From Ceratobasidium sp. AG-K (lineage: Eukaryota > Basidiomycota > Agaricomycetes > Cantharellales > Ceratobasidiaceae): a stretch of 64,000 bases of DNA. The stretch spans positions 1,240,001-1,304,000 of the forward strand of contig JAWNGF010000007.1 of NCBI GenBank assembly GCA_037039685.1, in the 5' to 3' direction. The notes under the pieces were generated by a model, which was given only the letters and a program-made list of their open reading frames with translations, was not told where the DNA came from and searched no databases. Made by a program: the position numbers and the translations under genes. The stretch's first letter is position 1, and the number at the start of each line of letters is the position of its first letter. Below are positions 1 to 9,141 of this stretch, piece after piece.

Positions 1-2
1 TT

Positions 3-2237
3 GTCGCTTCTTTTGCAGCAAATGCCATTTGCCAAAGCACACCTCACATCTACGTATCAGCTCTCTCTCTTACGCATCATTCGAGCGCAGTTTACAAGCA
101 CTACTGGGAGCGAACTCGCGGGCTGATAGAACCGAGAGGCATAGGCATTGACCGAAGGTACGAGACAGCTATAGCAAGCTGGAGGGTTGCCTTTTTTGTC
201 AACTCGGTTGCCTACTCTCGCGACGGCGCCTACATTGCCATTGGAGGCAGGAATGGCACCCTCACTATCAGAGACGCCTATGATGGCACACCAATCGGCG
301 GGCCATTTTTGGGCCACACTGGTACCATACACTCGGTCGCATTCTCATTTGACGGCACCCGCATTGTCTCTAGCTCCGAGGACTGTACGGTCCGTGTCTG
401 GAATGTGCAAGATGGCACTCCTGTTGGTGGACCGTTCCAGGGGCACCTCAAAACCGTCACTTCGGTAGCTTTCTCACCTGACGATGCATATATTGTCTCT
501 GGGTCAAGCGACGGGACTGCACGAGTCTGGGACGTGCAGAACTGCAGCCTCATCGGCACTCCGTTTCAGAGTCATAATAATCCTATCACTTCGTTAGCAA
601 TCTCGCCAGACGGTAATCGTGTCGTTTCCGGCAGCGCTGATTGTAATGTTTATATCTGGCGTGTGAGAGATGGAACCTTTGTTAGTACAGTTCTTGAGGG
701 TCATACCCAACCAGTGTCGTCCGTTGCATTCTCTCCTGACGGCTCGCGTGTCGTCTCCGGCTCCCAGGACCGCACTATCCGTGTCTGGGATGTTCAGAGC
801 AGTCGGCTAATTCGTGCTCCTTTCCGAGGCGATAACAGCTGGGTCACCTCAGTCACATTTTCTCCGGACGGTACAACTGTCGCCTCCGGCTCTCAGGACG
901 GGGCTGTCAGGGTCTGGAAGGTGCAAAGCGGAGAGCTCGTTGGGGCACCATTTGATGGGCACAGCAGGCGAGTCACGTCTATAGCCTACTCGCCAGACGG
1001 CACACGCGTCGTATCTGCCGCTTTTGACCGTACCGTCCGCATCTGGAAAGTGCAGGACTCAAATCTTGTCGATAATACTTCACAGGGCCACAGGCATATC
1101 GTCCTTTCGGTTGCGTTCTCGCCTGATGGTCGTCTCATTGCCTCCGGCTCTTCGGACAGCAACCTTCGGGTGTGGAGCGCCCAAGATGGCTCCCTTGTTG
1201 GCGCTCCATTCACAGGTCATACCCGCAAGATCGGCTCAGTAGTGTTCTCTCCCAATGGCGCTCGCATCATTTCTGGCTCTTCCGATCGCACCGTCCGGGT
1301 GTGGCACGCAGCGGACGGGTCTCTTGCTCTCTCTCCACTTGAAGGCCATAGTGATGTGGTGCCGACAGTAGCAGTCTCGCCCGATGGCACTCAAGTCGCG
1401 TCTGCCTCCGGCTCCGAAGATTGTACAATACGCGTCTGGGACGTAGATCAAGACACACCTGTCTGCACCGCCTTCAGCGGTCATACTGGGGTGGTCAATT
1501 CAGTTGCATTTTCGCCTGATGGTACGCTTCTCGCCTCTGGCTCCAACGACAAAACTATTCGAATCTGGAATATGCAGGCTGGCTCTTCGGCCTGTGATCC
1601 GTTAACCGGACACACTGGTGGTGTTGAGTCAGTGACGTTCTCACCCGATGGCACTCGTATCGTGTCCGGTTCTGACGATTTCACAATCCGCGTCTGGGAC
1701 GTGAAGGACGGCTCTCTTATCGGCGCTCCACTTGAGGGACATACTAACTGGGTCACCGCAGTCCGAGTCTCACCCGATGGTACGCGCATCGCCTCCAGCT
1801 CGTGGGACCACACTATACGCTTGTGGAACATGCAAGATGGGAATTGTAGCGATATCCTCCATGGTCATGCCGACTTGGTCACATCAGCAGTGTTCTCACC
1901 TGATGGCTTGCGTCTTGTGTCTGGGTCTCGCGACTCCAGCATTCGAGCTTGGGATGTTAGTGGTCGCCGACCCTCAATAGGTAAGCATCCTCCTTACTTG
2001 TTCAGTCAATAGTTCTAAGTTTCTTCTTCCTCTTTCCAAGGTTCCTGGACGACGAGAGGCGATGGATGGGTCGTGGGTCACAACTCCGAGCTGCTGTTCT
2101 GGCTTCCACCCGATCTTTCGCGGTGTCTCCCAACACCGCGTAACGAGTGGTCGATTGGACCTAAAGGGCCTATCTATGTTGATTACGAGGGTCTTTTGCT
2201 TGGTAACCAGTGGGATCAATGCTATATCCCGCTATGA
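3..2237 (+). CDS. NACHT-WD40 type protein, C-terminal part (gene enters from left edge)
   Basis: The frame is open from the window edge, so the start lies to the left. Exon 3-1980 is followed by a 60 bp phase-1 intron (1981 GTAAGC to 2040 AAG) and exon 2041-2237 ending in TGA. Splicing extends the protein into a C-terminal segment rich in aromatic residues (GDGWVVGHNSELLFWLPPD), typical of Agaricomycete NACHT-WD40 proteins. The segment before the repeats (STPHIYVSAL, about residues 13-22 of the visible part) is the usual linker between the NTPase and the propeller. I count 14 WD repeats of about 43 residues (GH...SVAFSPDG...SGS.D.T.RVWD), enough for two seven-bladed propellers. The first repeat is degenerate. 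These proteins are thought to act as intracellular NLR-like sensors in non-self recognition. The NACHT domain itself is outside the window, so that part is inferred from family architecture. Confidence 0.85.
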
Positions 2238-3306
2238 ACTTCTTCCTTCGGTAGCCCCAAATAGCGTTCCGTCCAAGGCAGCTCGCTAGATGTTTGTTGA
2301 CTAAATGCGTGGAAATTGGCTCACTTGCGTCGAATATGAACTACTACCACCTGTTGAAAATATAAAATTACGACTTAGATTGACTTGAGCTTCAGTAAGC
2401 CCATCCATTCAGTGCAACTAGGCTCCGCTCAAGGAACGCCTCTCGTCAAACTTCCTGGCAGCCCGGACACATTAGATATTGCGTTTTCGCCTGTGACTCA
2501 CAATTCCTCCCGCTGAATAAATTGGTTCCCACTCGTCACTCCCCACGAGGTTGCCACCGTCCCTGTATCCCATAGTCCACAAGGTCACTGAGGATTATCT
2601 TTGCCAGTTATGGATCTGGTATGCCTAGCCCTCTCGATCTCAGTCCTGTCGCAACCTCTGCGCTTCTCACGCGTAACCAGGGTCGCATTCATGGGGCAGC
2701 AGCTGTGGTGTCAGCGCCCGAGGGTGGCGCATAAAGTATACGATTGATTGAGGCATGTCTGAGGGTATGATTCCGAACCATGTAAAACCGCTTGATACGC
2801 GTTTTTTCTGCAGCGGATGAGAACATTCATGTGCTTTATTATGCAAAAACTTGTACTTTATAGAGTCAGGAATCGCTGTTACCTCTGTCTAGATGGTGCA
2901 AGTATATACGGACCGCAATATTTTCACTAACATTTGATTCTCATCTGCGACATGTAGGCATGTCAAGTATTTCGTCACCATCGCGAAGGGTTCAAACGAG
3001 CAGGTGGAAGGACAGAAGCGTGGGGTCCAATTGACCAGCATTTACACGACAAGCCGTCTAGTCATAATATCTACTCATCTTGGGTGTATTTGACGAGAAG
3101 CTAATCCCAGACTGAAGTTTATCAAACCAATTTTATTCACAATATATGCGTAGCGTCGTAACTAGAAATGCCGATCAATCTTCAAGAGAGGCCGGAGGCG
3201 AGCAAAAATTGCCCTATTAGAACGCGCTCAAGAAATAGGCTCGTTCTTGAGCCATCTTAGAACAGAATGTTTAACTTCTTCAGCACAACAGAATTAATAG
3301 TAATAC
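2238..3306. other. intergenic, no gene recognised
   Basis: About 1.07 kb between the WD40 stop and the end of the carboxypeptidase gene, which converge. I see no convincing open frame, RNA gene or repeat. It should hold both 3' ends. Confidence 0.5.
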
Positions 3307-4761
3307 TCACTTAGTGAAAAAGTCTAGAGCTACCTCAGGCTGGTCGCGTGGGACCATGTACCCTGCCTCATAGACTCGCAGCCAGGTAAAGTTGCCAGAT
3401 GTCTTCCCTCCCTGGTCGCCGGCCGCCCTGACTTCACCGACAGCCTTGCCGTTCCTCTTCCATACGGTACTTTTCAAGGACCGATATTCGTCCTTCCGAT
3501 CAGAATCAGTGGTGTTCACACGACTTTTATTGGATACCAGAACAACCTACCGTGTAAGGCGAGTCTAACTCGTACATCCACTTGAAGTTTCCCTGCATGG
3601 CAAGGTGTCTTAGTATGCGGTAGTTTTCCCTATAACCGTGCCGTGCTTACCATATAGTTACAAGCAAAGTCTGTATCTCCAGCCAAGTTGAGAACACGAA
3701 CGCCGTCCTCAAGTAGCTCGCGGATCATGGGAGTTGCGTCGTTGGCAATATCCCCAGATCGAATAAATGCAGAGTTGATATCCCAACTAATCACTACCAA
3801 GAGAGTTCAAACACTAGCGAGAAGCATATACAACATAGACTTCCTCGAATAGTTAAGTGTAGCGGGCACACCGAGGGCAACCTTTATACCGGTCCGATTG
3901 AGATACTCCTGTGTCCAGCCCATCTCAGCATGGCATTTCAACTGCTCCTTGCACGGCTTTCGGACATCGTAAATGCTGAGCCCCAAATCCTAGGGAAAAT
4001 GGCTCGTTCAGTCTCCCAGAGTAGATCCCAGCGGCGACGTTGACTTGCCTCGAATCCTTCGCTCAGTGCCACAAAAGCAAAAATTCCGGCTGGTATGCTG
4101 GCATACGGCGGACAAAAGTAAACATGACACCCTGTGGTGGCAATTATTGCATACTCACCAGGTCAGGGGCGTTCCAAATTGCTTGCATTGTCTCGCTAGC
4201 TGGCGTAGCCGGGGAATACGCGAGCGTAGCAACTTGCAATTTTCACCACTATTATCCCAGAATGCGTATGGGCCTGCGCAGGCGTACTCGGGATGTGTTT
4301 CCGCTTGGCTAACCATGTTTACCGCCCCATGAACGACAACCACTGACTCGAGGTTGATATGTGAGTGATGGGGCATGGTAAGCTTGCGGTTGGCCTTGTT
4401 CTTTCGGTTGATGTAGTTGGCGAAGTTGGGAGCATACTGCCCGCCGTAGCTTTCGGCGAGGACATGGAACGGACGCTCGTCATATTCGGGGAAGCGCTTG
4501 AGGAACAACCGCACAAACGCATAAAAGTCTTTCGCAGCTTCCCAGGTGGTGTCTATCATATGAGACGAAGTCAAGTAGGTGTAACCAACACCTGCTGGTT
4601 GATCGAGGTAAAATATCTAGAAAGGTACTCAGATCCCAGTAACTCAATAGCATGCGACTCACATTCGTGACCTCGTTCCAAGAGTATGGGTTATGAGTAG
4701 TAGCGTTGCCAGATATCACGCTGCAGGGACCATTCTCCGTCAACAGCCCAAGAGCAGACAT
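3307..4761 (-). pseudogene. Serine carboxypeptidase (S10, carboxypeptidase Y-like), C-terminal exons, broken gene
   Basis: Reading on the minus strand, exons lie at 4761-4663, 4616-about 4154, then about 4130 to 3307 in several short pieces joined by 46-69 bp GT-AG introns. Recognisable family blocks in order are NGPC and NPYSWN, then FYLDQPAGVGY (after the intron 4662-4617), the nucleophile motif ESYGGQYAP (near 4440-4460), a YDVRKPC block, the catalytic Asp block AGDTDFACNYMGN (near 3650-3680), and EAGYMVPRDQPE near 3340-3365. The last block is normally GHMVP; here codon 3358-3360 (minus strand) is TAC, so the catalytic His is replaced by Tyr, as a C to T change would do. The intact enzyme would be a secreted or vacuolar exopeptidase that removes C-terminal residues. 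The 5' part of the gene is displaced by three insertions (see 4762, 5378 and 14086). Exon edges below 4100 are approximate, and a further 3' exon cannot be excluded. Confidence 0.85.
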
Positions 4762-5336
4762 TGGCAACCTTCGCAACTCTCCCAACCCCCTCCGGGAGCC
4801 ATGGGAGGGGCAGGAGAGAATATTGTTGTTTCAGAGCACAACGGGAGTGGTTTGGGAGTAGATTGGGTGGTTTCAAAATGTATTTACCTTTCAGAATTTG
4901 ATATACTGGGCTATCTAGTACTTCTACCATCTGATGCTGCTGCCGGTGGTCTACAGGCATCTTAATGCTCTAAATTACCCCTGGATGAGGGAATGTACGG
5001 CCTGCACGTTGTTCACAAATTGTTCCGTGTGTTTCCACCTTGAATCAAGCTAACTGCTTGTGATGTTGGACCTTGGTTGACGTTGTGCCTCCATTAATCT
5101 ACGTGTTTTGCCAATTAGCTAAATTTGGCGAAGTGTGTCTCAGAATTAAATAGAATGTTATGTCCATTCAGGAACAATTAAAATACATTCCCAGACATGA
5201 CAAACAGGAGCAGGTTATATTACCTGTTACCTTGCTACACTCCTGCACCACTCCCATCATACTCCGAAATGACAATATTCTCTCCTGTCCCTCCTCTGGC
5301 TCCAAGAGGGGGTTGGGAGGATTGCAAAGGTTGCTG
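4762..5336. mobile_element. 575 bp non-autonomous element with terminal inverted repeats, inside a carboxypeptidase exon
   Basis: The left end (4762-4850) and the reverse complement of the right end (5336-5250) align over at least 80 bases, sharing GCAACCTT near the tip, then CTCCCAACCCCCTC and AGGAGAGAATATTGT. It is flanked by AT (4760-4761 and 5337-5338). Removing the element and one AT joins the codons for GGPGG.S to MSALGLLTENGPC in one frame, the expected oxyanion-hole region of an S10 peptidase. It has no coding capacity, so it resembles a MITE. The superfamily is not identified. Confidence 0.75.
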
Positions 5337-5338
5337 AT

Positions 5339-5377
5339 GGACAACCCCCCAGGTCCACCTACAAGACCCACACCCTC
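5339..5377 (-). pseudogene. Carboxypeptidase fragment: exon piece 5358-5339 and intron acceptor
   Basis: On the minus strand the intron ends CTTGTAG at 5365-5359, and the exon restarts with the second half of a Gly codon, giving G-P-G-G before the 575 bp element. The five bases 5373-5377 (CCCTC) are the target duplication of the Gy1-a retrotransposon, which therefore landed inside this intron. Confidence 0.7.
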
Positions 5378-5834
5378 TGTCATGAGCCAACTCACTCCAT
5401 CGGACTCGCCTGTTGCATCGCCTGCCTGTTTTCTCCTTTACGTTGTGTTTCCGTTTCCATTTGCTGCGTTGCCACCTTCTTGTGGTTGTTTGTGTTACAC
5501 TGTGTAACGCGGCTGTGCTTTGTACGAGTCATGTCTGTTCATACAGCATGACTCACTTGGACACTCCTGACTGGCTGTTTTGTGTGACTCATGTGGCTGC
5601 ACCTTGTATGACTCGGCCACTTCCTGAATATATATAGAGAACCAACAAGCCTGGTAACCCCAGCTTGTTTTGTCTTGTCAAAACATCCCCTTTGAGTGAC
5701 ACTTTGAACCACCCCTACCCTCAAGAGCCTACAGACACTTAAGTGTGTTGTGGTTCAAGAGGTCACTTAGGTCTTAGTGCCGTCCACTCTCCTTTGCGGT
5801 TTGTCTCATAGCCACTAATAAGAAGCTTACAACA
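5378..5834 (+). repeat. Gy1-a 5' LTR (457 bp)
   Basis: Starts TGTCATGAGCC and ends CTTACAACA. It holds a TATA stretch at 5628-5634 and the predicted transcript start near 5662. The same repeat recurs at 13411, 38756, 43751, 46955, 53722, 54937, 61687 and 63150. Confidence 0.95.
5525..5673 (+). promoter_or_regulatory. Gy1 LTR promoter: four TGACTCA-like sites, TATA box, predicted start
   Basis: Sites matching TGACTC(A/G) or its complement lie at 5525, 5549, 5585 and 5609, spaced 24, 36 and 24 bases. They precede a TATA stretch at 5628-5634. The predicted 5' end of the RNA (5662, AGCTTGTTTTGT) is about 30 bases further on and matches the primer site. TGACTCA is the classic site for Gcn4/AP-1 type bZIP factors. 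Use by such a factor is inference. Confidence 0.6.
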
Positions 5835-5836
5835 TT

Positions 5837-5848
5837 ACAAAACAAGCT
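5837..5848 (+). other. Gy1-a self-primer binding site
   Basis: ACAAAACAAGCT lies two bases after the LTR and is the exact reverse complement of AGCTTGTTTTGT at 5662-5673, about 30 bases after the TATA box. This is the arrangement of Tf1/sushi-type elements, in which the 5' end of the RNA folds back to prime reverse transcription, rather than a tRNA. Confidence 0.85.
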
Positions 5849-6767
5849 TAACAATCATGTCCATTCAGGAGGACGCAGGATTGCATCTCGCAACACCATT
5901 ATCAATAAGGAGAGGACCAAGTAGGGCCTCAAGACCTACAAGTTCCCTCAACGAGCAAGATATTGCACAAGCACGAGCTGGAGGACCAGCAAAGCCTTGC
6001 CCACAAAGCCAAGCCTCTATGCCTGGAACATTCAACGCTGAAAACGTTTCAGTTGTACAAGAAGAACCCACCATTGTTACTAGAGAACCAGGCAATATTA
6101 CCGACAATCCCACACTGGTCACAATTCCAATCCCTATCTCAAACGTAACTCCAGGCCCATCACATCCACTATGGCCTATGGGATCCAGAAGACAGTTTTT
6201 TTCCCCTCAACCTGAAGCTCACAGGGCCTGTCCCTTGTTCCTATCAGACCCCCCCCCCCCATGCCACACATTTCCCACACTCAAGTACCCCAGATTGGGG
6301 CAACTATCACCAATGCCGGTCCGGTCCCAATAAACTCTCAGGCCATGACACCTGTTAACCCAGCACTGCCATATGTACCACAAGGGTATTCCCAGCAACC
6401 AACAACAACTGAAGGCCAAGAAATCCCTGGGATTCCCACCTCAAGTTCTAGTTCCAGCAGTAGGATGGTAATTAGCAATCTTGACGACCTCAATGATCTT
6501 CACCTTGGAAGACACAATGCACTCTTAAGGATTATTGATGGAATGAGGATAACAATCAATAGGCAACTCAACAGGTTAGAACAGTCTACTCAAGTGTTGG
6601 CCAACAACCAACAAATCTTCAACAATTCTCTCAACAGCCTACAAGGAACCCTGACAGATATCCTTACCGCTGCACAAAACAGTGAACATAACAGCTTCCT
6701 GGTTGGGCAAGACGTAATCCGCCTAAGAAACAAAGTCACGAACACACAAGGACTGGTAAACAATGTA

Positions 6768-8051
6768 CTAAGGCTGACATAAAGTATTTGGACACTCTCA
6801 CATGAGCCAAAATCAAATACCCAATCTTACATCTTGCCATGCCCACACACTGCGGGCCTGAGGTATCGGCCTTTGATCAAGGCCACGTTATTGCCCTTCA
6901 AGAGGCCAACAAATCTTACCATGAAATCACCCAAATCACTGGCATTCCCAAGTCCACAGCACAGTACATATATTCTCAGTATTGGAAATACCACACTGTC
7001 ACCCCTCGTCATCGATCTGGCCAGCCACCCATAATTTCACCCCGTACACAGCATCGAATCATTCATGAGGTGCTAAAGAAGAGGGACAAAGCATATAGAC
7101 TGGTATCAGACAACCTAGGCTTTGTCACCGAGCACCAAGTTCATGCAGTTGCCAATTGGTCTGGGTACCGCCGCCGTATTGCTCAAAAGAAAACGTACCT
7201 TAGCCCAAATGCAATTGCGCAACGCAAGCTATGGGCAAAGCGCAATGCAGGGCGCTCATGGAACAACCTAATATGGGTTGACGAGGTGACTATTGAGACA
7301 GGGGAGAGGCCGGGGCCAGTTCGTGTCACTTGCAAACCCGGGGAGGAATACCGCCCAGGCTGCATGGCATACACCTTCCGAAGTGGTTGCCAATTGATAG
7401 CCCTATGGGGATGCATTGCCCATAACAAAAAGGGACCCATTGTGCAACTCGAGACTGCGCCGTATAAAGTCAACAAGAATGGTCGACGATCAGGTGGTGG
7501 ACTAACCGCAGAAGGATACGCCACACAAATCCTTGACGGACCACTGAAAGACTTTTGGATGGAACTACAAGCAGAACGGGGGCAAGAGATCCTAGTGGTC
7601 AAAGATGGGGCCCCAGCACATAGAGGGCCCACTGCAAAAAAGGCTTGTCAAAAACTCGGTATCCACCAGGTTCCTCACCCACCCAGTTCACCCAATTTGA
7701 ATCCCATTGAGCCATTATGGCAGCTCCTCAAATCCCATGTAGCTGCAATCCCTAGCTCTCGAAGAAACATTCAAGCCCTTTGGGAAGCCGTGCAAATGGC
7801 TTGGGACTTGATCACGGTCAAAGACATTAACAAGCATACCAGACAGATGGATGCTTGTGTGAGAGCTGTAAAGGCGGCCAAAGGCGGCCCAACAAAATTT
7901 TAGGATCACCAATCAATTATTCTGTGTCCAGTGTATATATTAAACGTATCAATTTTACAGATGAGCAACACACACCAATGTTACCGGGGAAAAGTGTGTC
8001 CTCGGACAACAGCAATGAGTCACGTGTCCAAATACTTTATGTCAGCCATAG
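6768..8051 (+). mobile_element. Tc1/mariner-type DNA transposon (1284 bp), structurally complete
   Basis: Flanked by TA on both sides (6766-6767 and 8052-8053), the duplication expected for this superfamily. Terminal inverted repeats of 28 bp at 6768-6795 and 8024-8051 differ at one position. It encodes one uninterrupted transposase. Insertion split the gag of Gy1-a, so it is younger than that element. Confidence 0.95.
6839..7903 (+). CDS. Tc1-family DDE transposase (DD34E)
   Basis: A 354-residue protein starting at the ATG 44 bp inside the left inverted repeat. Residues about 17-60 form the helix-turn-helix expected for binding the repeat (HEITQITGIPKSTAQYI). The catalytic residues are visible: first Asp in LIWVDEVTIE, second Asp in VVKDGAPAHRG, and Glu in NLNPIEPLWQLLK. 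I count exactly 34 residues between the second Asp and the Glu, the Tc1 signature. Length matches the family, with no stop or frameshift, so it may be an autonomous copy. It cuts and pastes the element at TA sites in the nucleus. Confidence 0.92.
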   Translation: MPTHCGPEVSAFDQGHVIALQEANKSYHEITQITGIPKSTAQYIYSQYWKYHTVTPRHRSGQPPIISPRTQHRIIHEVLKKRDKAYRLVSDNLGFVTEHQVHAVANWSGYRRRIAQKKTYLSPNAIAQRKLWAKRNAGRSWNNLIWVDEVTIETGERPGPVRVTCKPGEEYRPGCMAYTFRSGCQLIALWGCIAHNKKGPIVQLETAPYKVNKNGRRSGGGLTAEGYATQILDGPLKDFWMELQAERGQEILVVKDGAPAHRGPTAKKACQKLGIHQVPHPPSSPNLNPIEPLWQLLKSHVAAIPSSRRNIQALWEAVQMAWDLITVKDINKHTRQMDACVRAVKAAKGGPTKF

Positions 8052-9099
8052 TACAGGAAGACCTTAACACCACAAGACAGGCACAGTTAGCCTGGAATGA
8101 AGCAGACACCCAAGGACTAGAGGGACTAAGGGGAGACAGAAGGATTGCAATCGGACAAATTAACACCATGCAAGAGATGATCAACAACATGCGCAAACAG
8201 ATGGATGAAGCATCCCTACATGCCGTATCACCTCCCCACCCCAAAGCAGAATCTACCAGGCTCAACGAATTGGAACAAAGGCTACGTCAGCTTTCTGAAA
8301 ACCCTGACAACAGAAGGGAAAACAGGCATCCAAAAGTAACTAGACCAGAAGCTTTTGACAGGAAGAAAGGAGAGGGAGCAGAAATGTTCATCACCCAAAT
8401 GGAGAGCTACTTTGTCAGGTTGGGCGACCAATACAGCTCGGGACAAGAGCGGATTAGAGAAGCACTTGCCAATTTCAAATCGGATAACAGGTCTGCTACA
8501 CATTGGGCACAGGTGCTACTCCAATCCATGAACAATGGAGTACCTGATCCAAACCTAACGTCATGGGAAACATTCAAGGCGCACTTCATGGAACAATTTA
8601 GTGACCCTAACAAGAAGGCTAAGGCGGAAGCCAATATGCAAAAAAGCAAACAAGTCAACTCAGTAGCTAACTATGCAACAGAATTCCGATTTCATATGGT
8701 GGATGTGAATTGGGGGGAAGAAGCCCTTATCAACCAATTCAAGGAAGGACTCAAGCCGGAGATCAAAACAGAATTGGCACAATTTGAACTTTCCCTTATC
8801 AACAAGGATGGAACTGAAAGGCACCTTAACCTTAACCAATGGATCACTCTTGCGATCTCCATTGACCAGAAATTGCAACAGATCAAGGCATTCACTGGGA
8901 AGAAAACACCACAATCAACCACTACTGGGCAAACCTCTACAAAGCAACTTCCAGACAAAGTATACAAGGCAAGAATAACATCAAACCAATGCCTGAAGTG
9001 CGGCCAAGAAGGTCACTGTTCACTCAAATGCTCATCCAAGGAATGGATAACAACTGAGCCCAGCATAAAGGGAAGAGAAGCTACAATAATAGAAGATTT

Positions 9100-9141
9100 G
9101 GGAAAAGAAGGGGTCTCCCTCTAACTGTGTGTGGAGAGACC
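9100..9141 (+). promoter_or_regulatory. Gy1-a candidate -1 frameshift site at gag/pol junction
   Basis: Heptamer GGGAAAA (9100-9106) sits in gag phase as G GGA AAA. A 5-base spacer follows, then a hairpin: 9112-9119 pairs with 9133-9141 (eight pairs, A9135 bulged, 13-base loop). The gag stop (9122-9124) lies in the loop. Pol is in the -1 frame and that frame is open from the heptamer. Shift efficiency is unknown. Confidence 0.65.

Larger units (their letters stand above)
5857..9124 (+). pseudogene. Gy1-a gag, frameshifted and split by a Tc1 insertion
   Basis: Starts ATG at 5857 with the same N-terminus as the intact 666-residue gag of Gy1-c. Small changes around 6200-6260, including a C run at 6249-6259, shift the frame; the reading continues from 6261. 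At 6768 a Tc1 element interrupts the codons between NTQGLVNNV and QEDLNTTRQ, and gag resumes at 8054. The later part carries the capsid-like block (MFITQMESYFVRLGDQY, about 8386-8436) and a CX2CX4HX4C zinc knuckle (CLKCGQEGHCSLKC, near 8992-9033). The stop is at 9122-9124. The product would have packaged element RNA into particles. It cannot be made from this copy. Confidence 0.9.

Noticed and set aside
5539..5724. A 61-codon antisense frame (beginning MRVGVVQSVTQ) found in nearly every Gy1 LTR
   Set aside because: It recurs only because the LTR recurs. It lies over the TATA box and RNA start, has no support as a gene and is broken in some LTRs.
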